Origin: Verrucomicrobiota bacterium
GTDB taxonomy: Bacteria > Verrucomicrobiota > Kiritimatiellia > RFP12 > UBA1067
Assembly: GCA_023269675.1 (NCBI GenBank)
Contig: JAHFSX010000004.1
Location: 62,001 to 126,000, forward strand
Direction of reading: 5' to 3'
DNA length: 64,000 bases
The translations under genes were made by a program, and so were the position numbers. This document shows positions 36,258-43,491 of this stretch, in pieces. The notes under the pieces are model-generated. The model made no database searches. It was given only the letters and a program-made list of their open reading frames with translations, and had not been told where the DNA came from. Every line of letters starts with the position of its first letter. Positions within the stretch are counted from its first letter, which is position 1.

Positions 36258-37601
36258 TCAATAGAACCCGAACTTCAACTTCAGGAGGATGCCCAGATAG
36301 CCCACCGCGAGCGCCGCCAGTCCGGGCGGCAGCGCCAGCTGAAGCCAGCGGCCCCATCCCAGACGGACGCCGCTTTTTTCCAGAAACGAATAGGCGACCA
36401 CATTCGCGGAGGCGCCGATGGGCGTCAGGTTGCCGCCGAAATCCACGGCGATGCTCGTCGCCCAGACCATGATGCCCGCGGCCGGAACAATACCGTGCGC
36501 CACGCTCTGCTTGATCACCTGCGTCATGCCCATCGCCAGCGGGACGTTGTCGACAAACGCGGATACGAGGGCGGAGCCCCAAAAGGTGGACGAGACAAAC
36601 CCGGCGGGAGTCGTGAAGAGGGCGGCGACGGAATTGGCCGCCATCTGGATGATGAAGCGCTTCTCGAGCGCGGCGACGAGGATAAACAGGCCGATGAAAA
36701 AGAGCAGCGTCTCGGCGTCGATGCGCCGCATGAACTGGTGCCTGTAGATCCTTTCGCCGCCGAACGTGAGGATGAGGAAGGCCGGCAGGAGCGAGGCGGT
36801 GGCGATATCGACCGGAAAATGAAAGCTGTTCCACAAAGGCCGTCCGATCAGAAGCGCCAAGGCAACGGCCATTCCGGTCAGGCCGCACACAAGCAGATAA
36901 CGGTCGCCGAGCTGCGCCCTCGGATCGAGGCTCTTCACGGAGGTCAGATCAACGCCGACAGCCGCGGCGGTAAAGCTCCGGCGGTGTGTCCAGTAGCTGA
37001 CCCCTGCAGCGGCGAAGGCCGACACCAGGGCGATCGGCCCGTTGTGAATGAGAAAGGCGTTGAAGCCGAAGCCCAGCTGCGTGCCCAGAATGACGTTGGG
37101 CGGATCGCCGATCAGCGTTCCCGCGCCGCCGATATTGGAAAGAACGACTTCCGTCACAATGACGGGGAGCGCGTCGAACTTGAGCAGCCGGCTGAGTTCA
37201 TAGGTGACCACCGAAAGAAAGACCATAACGGTGATGGAATTGATGAAAGCGGACAGGACAAACGCCAGCAGCGGGAAGCATAACAAAATGCGCAGCGGGC
37301 TGTAGTGGAGCCGCCGGGCCACACTCAGGGCGATCCAGCGGAAGAAACCCGCCTCGACCAGCATTTCGATCAGGAGAAACATCCCCAGGAGAAATCCGAT
37401 GGTCTCCCAGCTGACGGCGTTGGCCGCCTCCGTGACGTCGAGCACGCCGAGCACCATGACGAGTACGGCGCCAAAGACGGCCAGACACATCCGGGGCATC
37501 TTCTCCCAGGCGATCAAACCGAAGATCACCACAAACGCGACGAAGGTGAGCAGGCAGAGCAGGCTCATCACATGCGGTCCGGCCGGGGTGTCCACGATCA
37601 C
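36258..37601 (-). CDS. ArsB/NhaD (SLC13, CitM-type) ion permease in the cus operon
   Basis: 447 residues; GTG start with GGAG nine bases upstream. About eleven to twelve membrane segments. The motifs VVLSNIGGAGTLIGDPPNVIL and FVDNVPLAMGMTQVI, plus FGGNLTPIGASANVV, are the two inverted-repeat signatures of the ion-transporter superfamily containing ArsB, NhaD and SLC13 transporters. The substrate could be arsenite, sodium or an organic anion. Its place between the TolC-like and CusB genes suggests it contributes to metal or metalloid resistance, but no arsR, arsC or arsA gene is near, so arsenite is only one option. Confidence 0.85.
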   Translation of the reverse strand: MIVDTPAGPHVMSLLCLLTFVAFVVIFGLIAWEKMPRMCLAVFGAVLVMVLGVLDVTEAANAVSWETIGFLLGMFLLIEMLVEAGFFRWIALSVARRLHYSPLRILLCFPLLAFVLSAFINSITVMVFLSVVTYELSRLLKFDALPVIVTEVVLSNIGGAGTLIGDPPNVILGTQLGFGFNAFLIHNGPIALVSAFAAAGVSYWTHRRSFTAAAVGVDLTSVKSLDPRAQLGDRYLLVCGLTGMAVALALLIGRPLWNSFHFPVDIATASLLPAFLILTFGGERIYRHQFMRRIDAETLLFFIGLFILVAALEKRFIIQMAANSVAALFTTPAGFVSSTFWGSALVSAFVDNVPLAMGMTQVIKQSVAHGIVPAAGIMVWATSIAVDFGGNLTPIGASANVVAYSFLEKSGVRLGWGRWLQLALPPGLAALAVGYLGILLKLKFGFY

Positions 37602-37637
37602 TTTAAGTTCTCCACGTTCGGGGGCTCGTTGGGCTGT

Positions 37638-38915
37638 TCAGCGGCTGGCTTCTGCCGGGGCCGCTTTCAACTCCGCGCCGACCGCCCGCTCCAGGCGTGC
37701 GAACTGCATGCCGACGTCGCCTTCCGCCATGGCGGCCATGACGCGGATGCCGAGCAGGAAGCGCTGGCTTTCAAGGAAGTCCATGAAATCGGTTTTCCCG
37801 GTCTGGTAGTCGGCCTCGCTGGCGCTGAAGCGCGTTTCGGCCTGCGGGATGAGTTCGGTCTTGTAGAGCGCGAGCATGCGCCGGGCGGTCAGCAGCTTGA
37901 AGGACGCGTTCTGGACATCGAGGGCGCTGTTCCGTTGCGCGGCCTCGCGGGCCGCCTCGCTGGATGCCCGCATCTTCTCCGCCTCGCGGACGCCGGCCCG
38001 GTTCTTCTCCTGCCAGATGGGCAGCTCCACGCCCACGGTGAGCATGACCATGTTTTCGCCGCCGCCGACGTCGCGGTATTCCACGCCGAGCTGGTAGTCG
38101 GGCCGGGACTCCTTAGCCATCAGACGCTTCTCCAGCTCATAGCGCTCGACCTTCGTCTGCTCCGCAAGGACTTCGGGACGGTTCGCGGCCGCGAGGGCGA
38201 AGAGGGCGTCCGGGGTCGCGTTAAAGGCGGGTTCCGGAGGCGTCAAGGCCGCGCCCAGCGGCGCGTCGGCACGCCGGTTGAGCAGGGTGTTCAGCTTGGC
38301 CTGCAGCGCGTTTTCCTGCGCTTCGAGCTCGAGCAGGCGCTGCTTCAGCATGGTGATTTCCGACTGGGCCTTCAGGACATCCTGCTGGGTGCGCTCGCCC
38401 GTCGCGTACATCGTCTCCGAGATTTTCGCCATGCGCCGCAGGACGGTCTGGTCTTTCTGCGTGATCGCGATCGCCTGCTGGACGGCATAGAGTCCGAAGT
38501 AGCTCTCCTTGACCATCATCACGACTTCGCGGGTCATGGTTTCGAGTTCGTGCCGCATGGCCTCGGCGTCCTTGCGGGCGATGCCCCCGCGGAGGCCGCG
38601 TTTGCCGAACCAGGGGAACTGCTGCTCCACCATGATCCGCTTCTCGTTCGTGTCTTGCCAGGTTCCCCCTTCCGCCGCGTCCATGGCGCCGTACTTGAGC
38701 ATCGGGTTCGGCAAGGCGGTGGCCTGGACGGGCCGCTCCAGCATGGCCTCCCACTTGGCGCGCAGGCTTTGCAGGTCAGGGTTGTCCCGGACCGCCAGCT
38801 CCACGGCCGCGGTGAGCGTGAGGTTGGTGTCCGCCGGTTTCTCCTGCGAAAAGCCGGTCCCCACGCCGACGAAAAGCAGGGCGGCGCACAGCAAAAGGAA
38901 CTGGATGGCTTTCAT
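37638..38915 (-). CDS. cusC: TolC/CusC-family outer-membrane efflux protein
   Basis: 425 residues from ATG 38915 with AAGG upstream; signal peptide MKAIQFLLLCAALLFVGVGTGFS. Two long coiled-coil-rich repeats typical of the OEP family: LTLTAAVELAVRDNPDLQSLRAKW and EPAFNATPDALFALAAANRPEVLAEQ, with LPNPMLKYGAMD and QQFPWFGKRGLRGGIA as in CzcC/CusC proteins. It forms the trimeric outer-membrane channel for the CusBA pump. First gene of the cusC-permease-cusB-cusA run; a hairpin at 38946-38996 separates it from the YHS gene upstream. Confidence 0.9.
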   Translation of the reverse strand: MKAIQFLLLCAALLFVGVGTGFSQEKPADTNLTLTAAVELAVRDNPDLQSLRAKWEAMLERPVQATALPNPMLKYGAMDAAEGGTWQDTNEKRIMVEQQFPWFGKRGLRGGIARKDAEAMRHELETMTREVVMMVKESYFGLYAVQQAIAITQKDQTVLRRMAKISETMYATGERTQQDVLKAQSEITMLKQRLLELEAQENALQAKLNTLLNRRADAPLGAALTPPEPAFNATPDALFALAAANRPEVLAEQTKVERYELEKRLMAKESRPDYQLGVEYRDVGGGENMVMLTVGVELPIWQEKNRAGVREAEKMRASSEAAREAAQRNSALDVQNASFKLLTARRMLALYKTELIPQAETRFSASEADYQTGKTDFMDFLESQRFLLGIRVMAAMAEGDVGMQFARLERAVGAELKAAPAEASR

Positions 38916-38945
38916 AAAACAGCATCCTTCCAAGACGATCGAGAA

Positions 38946-38996
38946 TTAAAATCGGCCTCGCCGACCGGCACGACGGTTGCCGTCACAGCGAGGCCG
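38946..38996 (-). terminator. Nested hairpin between the YHS and cusC-like genes
   Basis: CGGCCTCGC (38953-38961) pairs with GCGAGGCCG (38988-38996), with an inner GACGG/CCGTC hairpin. On the minus strand it is followed by ATTTTAATT. A partial terminator or attenuator that could set expression of the pump genes below that of the small metal-binding proteins. Confidence 0.5.
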
Positions 38997-39032
38997 CGCT
39001 CCGACCAGGGGATGCGCCTGATGTCCGGGCGC

Positions 39033-39347
39033 TTACTTGGCTTTAAGCGCCTCGGCCTTGTCGAGCGTGATCCCCTCGGCTTCCAGCTGCTTCACGTATT
39101 TGGCAGGGTCCTTTTTGATTTTGGCGATGCATCCGCCGCAGCAAACATAGATGCGCTTGCCGTCAAAGTCGACAAACTGGCTCTTGTCGATCGGGCCCTT
39201 CATCACGGGGCAGAGCGTCTGGGCCTTGACCGCGACCGCGTTGGTGGTCGCCGCGGCCTGTGCCGGTTCGGTTTTATCGGCCGCGAAAGCGGCGGTCGTC
39301 AACTGAGCCGTGACCGCGCAGGCCAGCATCCAATTTCTAACGTTCAT
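39033..39347 (-). CDS. Secreted YHS/TRASH-like metal-binding protein, copy 1
   Basis: 104 residues; AAAGGA seven bases before ATG; signal peptide MNVRNWMLACAVTAQLTTAAFA. The core TLCPVMKGPIDKSQFVDFDGKRIYVCCGGCIAKIKKDPAKYVKQL fits the YHS/TRASH treble-clef pattern, with Cys at TLCPV and the CCGGC cluster as likely soft-metal ligands. Predicted periplasmic copper or silver binder or chaperone feeding the Cus pump. It follows the 57-residue zinc-ribbon gene by 11 bp and has a close paralogue at 40163-40582. Confidence 0.85.
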   Translation of the reverse strand: MNVRNWMLACAVTAQLTTAAFAADKTEPAQAAATTNAVAVKAQTLCPVMKGPIDKSQFVDFDGKRIYVCCGGCIAKIKKDPAKYVKQLEAEGITLDKAEALKAK

Positions 39348-39358
39348 GGTGGTATCCT

Positions 39359-39532
39359 TTAGGTTGTCTCTGACGAACTTTTATGGTGAAGGGGCTCCTT
39401 GCAGGCCGGACACGCCGTCAAGCTGTCTCCGCAGGTCTTACAGGCGTGCTCGAACTTGCCGGTCTTGAAGAAGTTCTCCGCGGCCGAGGCGCAGTCGGCG
39501 CACGCCAGAAACCAGCGCGTCAAATTCTTCAT
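39359..39532 (-). CDS. 57-residue triple-CxxC zinc-ribbon-like protein
   Basis: A short frame read directly from the sequence: MKNLTRWFLACADC... with three Cys pairs, C11xxC14, C31xxC34 and C41xxC44, then His49-His50. No signal peptide. The stop codon overlaps the ribosome-binding region of the YHS gene, implying one transcript. It is the first gene downstream of the inverted repeat at 39564-39593. Probably binds zinc or copper as a cytoplasmic metallochaperone or sensor; no named family recognised. Its own Shine-Dalgarno is weak, but Cys spacing, coupling and position support it. Confidence 0.6.
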   Translation of the reverse strand: MKNLTRWFLACADCASAAENFFKTGKFEHACKTCGDSLTACPACKEPLHHKSSSETT

Positions 39533-39563
39533 GCCTATTTACTTTTTCACAGTGGATTGAAAG

Positions 39564-39593
39564 TAAACCTGCCTTTCGATAAAGGCAAGTTTA
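39564..39593. promoter_or_regulatory. 30-bp inverted repeat, candidate metal-responsive operator
   Basis: TAAACcTGCCTTT (39564-39576), 4-base centre CGAT, then AAAGGCAaGTTTA (39581-39593); 12 of 13 positions pair. It lies about 32 bp upstream of the first gene of the leftward metal-binding genes. Size and symmetry fit an ArsR-, CsoR- or MerR-type operator; no such regulator lies in the window except the distant DtxR-like gene. Confidence 0.5.
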
Positions 39594-39947
39594 TTAGTGT
39601 TTTCGCATTTGGCGTGCCATTCCGTCAAAATAAGAAGAAAAAGTCTATCGACAAGCTTCCGCGCATTATTGGAGGCATAATTGCGGTGGAACATCGGATG
39701 TTACACGAAAAGTCGCGGCTCAGGTGCAACAGATTGACGCGGTCGTGGTGCCCGAAAGAGCGAGTGTTACATTTTCGTGGCTGTCTCATAACGCGGATGT
39801 CCGTGTCGCGCGTTCGATGTGGACACTTGGGTGTTCGAAATGAGAGGCGGTGATGTCCGCATGGCGCGGGTCTTCTCGAGACCGTCGGGGTGCGAGAGTT
39901 CCCAACGGACCGGGACGACGAGTAAAGACAGAAAGGAAATTCTCACA
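39594..39947. other. Intergenic region upstream of the small Cys protein gene
   Basis: No gene seen. It contains two copies of TGTTACA (39699-39705 and 39765-39771) continuing as CGAAAA and TTTTCGTG, so CACGAAAA (39704-39711) and TTTTCGTG (39772-39779) also form an inverted repeat: a candidate paired operator. GGTCT/AGACC near 39870-39884 is a further small dyad. Confidence 0.4.
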
Positions 39948-40181
39948 ATGAAACTCCACACGATTCTGCTCGCGACCGCCCTGATCGGCGCGGCGGCGGG
40001 TAGCGCCTCGGCGGCAAATTGCTCCAGCCCCAAGTGCCCGATGGGACAAGCGAACGGCTCGGCCCTGTCGGCCGGCGCAGCATGCCCCAGACGGGGACGG
40101 CCAAGACGTCGCATGCCCGCAGGTCGTTGGACGATGAAGTCAGTTCGCGCCCTTTTAACGGGTCATGGTATTGCGGACTGA
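39948..40181 (+). CDS. Small secreted Cys-containing protein
   Basis: 77 residues; AAAGGAAAT upstream of ATG; signal peptide MKLHTILLATALIGAAAGSASA. The mature start ANCSSPKCPMGQ and a later ACP give three cysteines in two clusters, suited to soft-metal binding. The C-terminal half is Arg-rich and of low similarity to anything I recognise. The stop is directly followed by a strong terminator, which supports this frame. Metal-linked role inferred from location among cus and YHS genes. Confidence 0.55.
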   Translation: MKLHTILLATALIGAAAGSASAANCSSPKCPMGQANGSALSAGAACPRRGRPRRRMPAGRWTMKSVRALLTGHGIAD

Positions 40182-40582
40182 AAAAAAGGCGTGTGGGTAA
40201 CCGCGCGCCTTTTTTTTCGTTCCCGAGGTGACCGGCTTTGGTCTGTCCGGCTGGCGGTTCCCAAAGTTTTGGCGACGGCGGCGCGGGGCACGGGTTCGGG
40301 AGTGATGCCCTCGGCTTCGAGCTGGCTCACGTATTTGTCGGGATCCTTCTTTAGTTTGTCAATGCACGCGCCGCAGCAGACGTAGACGCGTTTGCCGTCG
40401 CAGTCGACAGACTGGCTCCGGTCGACCGGGCCACCCATCACGGGGCAGAGGGTCTGGGCCTTGACAACGGCCGTGGCGCTCGCCGAGGTTGTCTGGGCCT
40501 GTTCCGAATTGCCGGCCGCGACCGTCACGCCTGCCAGCAGAGCCGACAGCGCGCAGGCTGCGGACCATCTTTTCTTTTGCAT
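40163..40582 (-). CDS. Secreted YHS/TRASH-like metal-binding protein, copy 2
   Basis: 139 residues; AAAGGAGT six bases before ATG; signal peptide MQKKRWSAACALSALLAGVTVAAG. Core TLCPVMGGPVDRSQSVDCDGKRVYVCCGACIDKLKKDPDKYVSQL is closely similar to copy 1, with an extra Cys. The last ~25 residues (RSPRERKKRRAVTHTPFFQSAIP) have no counterpart in copy 1 and are encoded through a terminator hairpin (40181-40217), so the real end may be different or the tail is a recent extension. It overlaps the convergent small secreted gene by 19 bp. Confidence 0.75.
   Translation of the reverse strand: MQKKRWSAACALSALLAGVTVAAGNSEQAQTTSASATAVVKAQTLCPVMGGPVDRSQSVDCDGKRVYVCCGACIDKLKKDPDKYVSQLEAEGITPEPVPRAAVAKTLGTASRTDQSRSPRERKKRRAVTHTPFFQSAIP
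40181..40217. terminator. Strong bidirectional rho-independent terminator
   Basis: A 16-bp stem (A7 GGCGTGTGG with CCGCGCGCC T7, two wobbles) closed by GTAA. A-run and T-run on the two sides allow termination both ways. It directly follows the stop of the rightward small gene but lies inside the 3' coding end of the leftward YHS gene. Confidence 0.85.
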
Positions 40583-40644
40583 GGTGGACTCCTTTTGCTT
40601 GTTTCAATCCGGATCTGAAAGGGAATCGATGATTTCGGCGGTTT

Positions 40645-40687
40645 GCCAAACAAGCCGTGCCGCTGGACGCGGTACGGCTTGTTTGGC
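40645..40687 (-). terminator. Large hairpin after copy B of the 739-residue protein
   Basis: A 19-bp stem (GCCAAACAAGCCGTGCCGC with GCGGTACGGCTTGTTTGGC, one mismatch) and 5-base loop, 12 bp past the stop at 40699. No U-run follows, so it may stabilise the 3' end rather than terminate. Confidence 0.5.
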
Positions 40688-40698
40688 ATTCCGGACGA

Positions 40699-42918
40699 TT
40701 AAGGGGCGATGACTACAGGTCTCGACCGTTGCACCCTATACCCAGGGAACGAGTTGTCCGGCGTACGGAAGTAGCCGCCGCCGATCCCGAGAGCGGGCAC
40801 CAGGGCCCCCGCGAAACTGACGGTGTACGGAGACCCCTCGTCTGGCGTATACAGGAATCTTCCCGAGAACAGTCCCGTCGTCCGCGAGGCCGTCAACGTC
40901 GCCTTGAGTTCATTGCCGGAAGGAAGGACGATCGTCAGCCCGGTGGTGCCCTGCACGGGAACGATGCCACTTTCGCTCTGGAAGCTGGTGTCGGCGAAGG
41001 CCTCTGCCAGGTTTTCAGGTTTAACGAAGGCAGCGCCGATCTCGGTGAACGCGCCGTCGTCCAGCGTCGCGGTAAACCCGTCTGCGGTGGCCGTTGCGCT
41101 TCTGCCGGGATAGACCCATTGGGAACCCGCAAGGAAGACCCTGTTGTCATTGGGCGAAGCCGTTTCGAATCCGTCGATCCAGACCTGTGCGGCGATCACG
41201 CCGCGCCGCAAGTAGAGCGGGGTGTAGATCGGGAAGGTGGCATACCGCTGGTCGTCGGCGACGCCGGCATATCCCAGGTCGGCCAGTTCGGTGCCGCTAT
41301 AGGTCAGAATCGTCGACGACCCGCTCACCAGGGTGCCGTCCGCCAGAACGCCCGAGTACCGCACCGAGCCGAGGCTGCTGATGGTGAAAGTGACATACCC
41401 CGTGCCCTCGGGCAGGTTGTTGACTTCGTCGCTGTTGGGCGTGCCCGCGGTCGCGCTCAGGAGCGAGGTATAGTAGCCGGCGAACTCGCCCACGCCTGCA
41501 AGGTTCACGCGGCGTCCGAACACGGCCGCGTCTCCGAATGTTCCGGTCAGGATCCCTAACTCGTCCACCTGGACGCTGAGGATGCCGCCGCCGGATCGCG
41601 CCGGCAGTTCGGCGGTGGTGGAGCCCGCCAGCCATTTGCCCGTGAAGGAATACGTGCTCCCGTCCAACACCGTCTGGGCCGTGATTGTCCCTGCGGTGTT
41701 CGCGGACAGCGTCAGCGTGCCGCGCACGGTCTGCTGGTCGGCATCGAAGAGCGAACCCCGATAAGTGCCCGAGGCGATTGCCGCCAGCGAGGCGACGCGC
41801 AGCGTGAAGGATGTCGTCGCCGAGCCTTTGCTGTTGCTGACGTTTAAGGTGACGGTCGAGTTTCCGGCGACGGTGGGCGTTCCGGAAATCAGGCCCGTGC
41901 CCGTGTTGATGGACAGGCCTGCCGGCAGTCCCGTGGCGGAGTAGGCGAGCGGCGCCGAGCCTGTCGCGCGGGTCTGGATGTTCACCGCGCCGTTCAGAAC
42001 GGCGGAAACGGCCGAGCCTGATGCGGGCGTGGGTGAGACGAAGGCGGGCGGCGCGCTGGCGGGGTCGGCAGTGACCTCGTTGACGGTCACGGTCAGGAGC
42101 GACGAGCCCAGGGTTGCGGTTCCCGACAGGCGGGACAGCCGGACCGAGAACGTCCTCGCGGTCGGCAAGGTGAACTGGTTGTCGTTGACAAGCCCAACCG
42201 TGACTGTTTTTGGGGCCGTGTCACCGTCGCCCCATACCAGCGCCCCACCCGCGCCGGTGTAGTCCACGCCTGCGACCGCTGTGCCGGCGACGGTGGCGTA
42301 ACTGAAGGTCTGTGCCCCTGAGGAGCCTCCCTGTCGGGTGACTGTGACCGAAACGGACGAAACCCCCTCGCTGACCGTCAGGGACGGCTGGCCGAAGCCG
42401 ATGGTGCCGGGTGTCGACGTGGCGGGAGGTGTGCCGGTGTCGGGGTACTGGTCGGTGGTGTTTTTGACGCGGTTGTAAAAACCCGGGTTCGTTCCGAGGG
42501 TCCCGCGTGCGATGAAATAGTCCGCGACCGAGCCGTCCGGCCGGAACAGCACGACCGTCGGGAAGTACAGGACTCCGGCGGAGTCCCGATAGGGCCCGGA
42601 GTACTGATACCATGTGGTGCTGGCCATCTTGGTCTTGTCGGCCATGACGAGAACCAGAGGATTGGACGCCAGGTAGGTCTGCCAGGCCGGCGTGTCCGCG
42701 ATATTCGCGATCCATGCTTTGCTGAAGGCGCAGTTGACGCTGTCGAGCATGACCATCAGGGTCGGGCGGTTCAGGGCTTTCGCTTTGGCTTTGGCTTGCG
42801 TCAGCCCCGTGTTCCAGACGTTCAGTTCAACGGTGTTCGGGTCGCTGCTGACAAACGGATATGCTTGGGCCGCGACGGTTAGGCCGATCGCGGCTATGAC
42901 GGTGAGAGTGCGCCTCAT
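40699..42918 (-). CDS. Secreted thioredoxin-like (CxxS) / Calx-beta / Ig-like protein, copy B
   Basis: 739 residues, same length and domain order as copy A at 27786-30005: signal peptide MRRTLTVIAAIGLTVAAQA; thioredoxin-like domain with Cys63-Ala-Phe-Ser66 and YFPTVVLFRPDGSV; Calx-beta domain (LTVSEGVSSVSVTVTRQGG); Ig-like domain (AYSATGLPAGLSINTGTG); beta-rich C-terminal region ending GYRVQRSRPVVIAP as in copy A. Divergence spread along the whole length indicates an old duplication. It closes the right side of the metal island. Function unknown; probably surface or periplasmic, with monothiol redox chemistry. Confidence 0.75.
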   Translation of the reverse strand: MRRTLTVIAAIGLTVAAQAYPFVSSDPNTVELNVWNTGLTQAKAKAKALNRPTLMVMLDSVNCAFSKAWIANIADTPAWQTYLASNPLVLVMADKTKMASTTWYQYSGPYRDSAGVLYFPTVVLFRPDGSVADYFIARGTLGTNPGFYNRVKNTTDQYPDTGTPPATSTPGTIGFGQPSLTVSEGVSSVSVTVTRQGGSSGAQTFSYATVAGTAVAGVDYTGAGGALVWGDGDTAPKTVTVGLVNDNQFTLPTARTFSVRLSRLSGTATLGSSLLTVTVNEVTADPASAPPAFVSPTPASGSAVSAVLNGAVNIQTRATGSAPLAYSATGLPAGLSINTGTGLISGTPTVAGNSTVTLNVSNSKGSATTSFTLRVASLAAIASGTYRGSLFDADQQTVRGTLTLSANTAGTITAQTVLDGSTYSFTGKWLAGSTTAELPARSGGGILSVQVDELGILTGTFGDAAVFGRRVNLAGVGEFAGYYTSLLSATAGTPNSDEVNNLPEGTGYVTFTISSLGSVRYSGVLADGTLVSGSSTILTYSGTELADLGYAGVADDQRYATFPIYTPLYLRRGVIAAQVWIDGFETASPNDNRVFLAGSQWVYPGRSATATADGFTATLDDGAFTEIGAAFVKPENLAEAFADTSFQSESGIVPVQGTTGLTIVLPSGNELKATLTASRTTGLFSGRFLYTPDEGSPYTVSFAGALVPALGIGGGYFRTPDNSFPGYRVQRSRPVVIAP

Positions 42919-42984
42919 GTGTGTTGCTCCTTTTTACGGCAGATCCATACCAAGTATAAAGCTAAAGCCGGCTTTCATTGTCAA

Positions 42985-43012
42985 GTATTACTACTATTTA
43001 ACTTGGTGTCAA
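42985..43012 (-). promoter_or_regulatory. Candidate promoter for copy B
   Basis: On the minus strand TTGACA (43012-43007), 16-base spacer, TAATAC (42990-42985). A second TTGACA (42984-42979) lies downstream with a looser -10 near 42955. The region is markedly AT-rich. Confidence 0.5.
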
Positions 43013-43491
43013 CCTTGATCCGCATTACTTTTTTGTCATGCTTCTGATCCCTATGTTCTTAATAAAGAAGTGGTTCGGCAATGAAAGTGAACCGGACGCA
43101 TGGCCATGCAAGCGATACGCGAGACTCGCTTTATGCATATATACCATTTGCTCTGTGGATTATATCTAGTAAATTGATCAGGTTATAACGGGGAACGCGC
43201 TGGACACGGGTGACGCGTAGAAATAGAGAGACCGCTCTCATGACGATCCTTCAAAGCGTGTTGCTTGTTGCGCCCCGATGGGCACGGTGGCTGGCACCGC
43301 CTCGGCAAAATATTTCCCAGCGACGGCGGGGTGCACGCCGCGCCGGACGCCCGTGAGCCGGATGTGTACATATTCGGCAAAAGGTGTACCGATATTGTTG
43401 TTGCGGAAGGAAGGTGATAGAATGCCGGTCACAAAACGCCGGTTTTCTTCCGGCAAGGGCGAGGTTCCGAACGAAAGGGGAAACGTTTGAC
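43013..43491. other. Upstream region of the cupin gene
   Basis: No convincing gene. 43013-43190 is AT-rich. Further on, TGTGTACATATTCGG (about 43363) and GGTGTACCGATATTG (about 43386) look like a direct repeat that could bind a regulator of the catabolic genes. Short frames here lack family features. Confidence 0.4.

Noticed and set aside
40019..40231. Possible frameshift in the small Cys protein into a frame reading SLDDEVSSRPFNGSWYCGLKK
   Set aside because: That frame runs through and beyond the terminator at 40181-40217, while the unshifted frame stops just before it; without homologues the unshifted frame is preferred.
43278..43490. 70-residue plus-strand frame upstream of the cupin gene
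   Set aside because: No ribosome-binding site and no recognisable features; overlaps the likely regulatory region.
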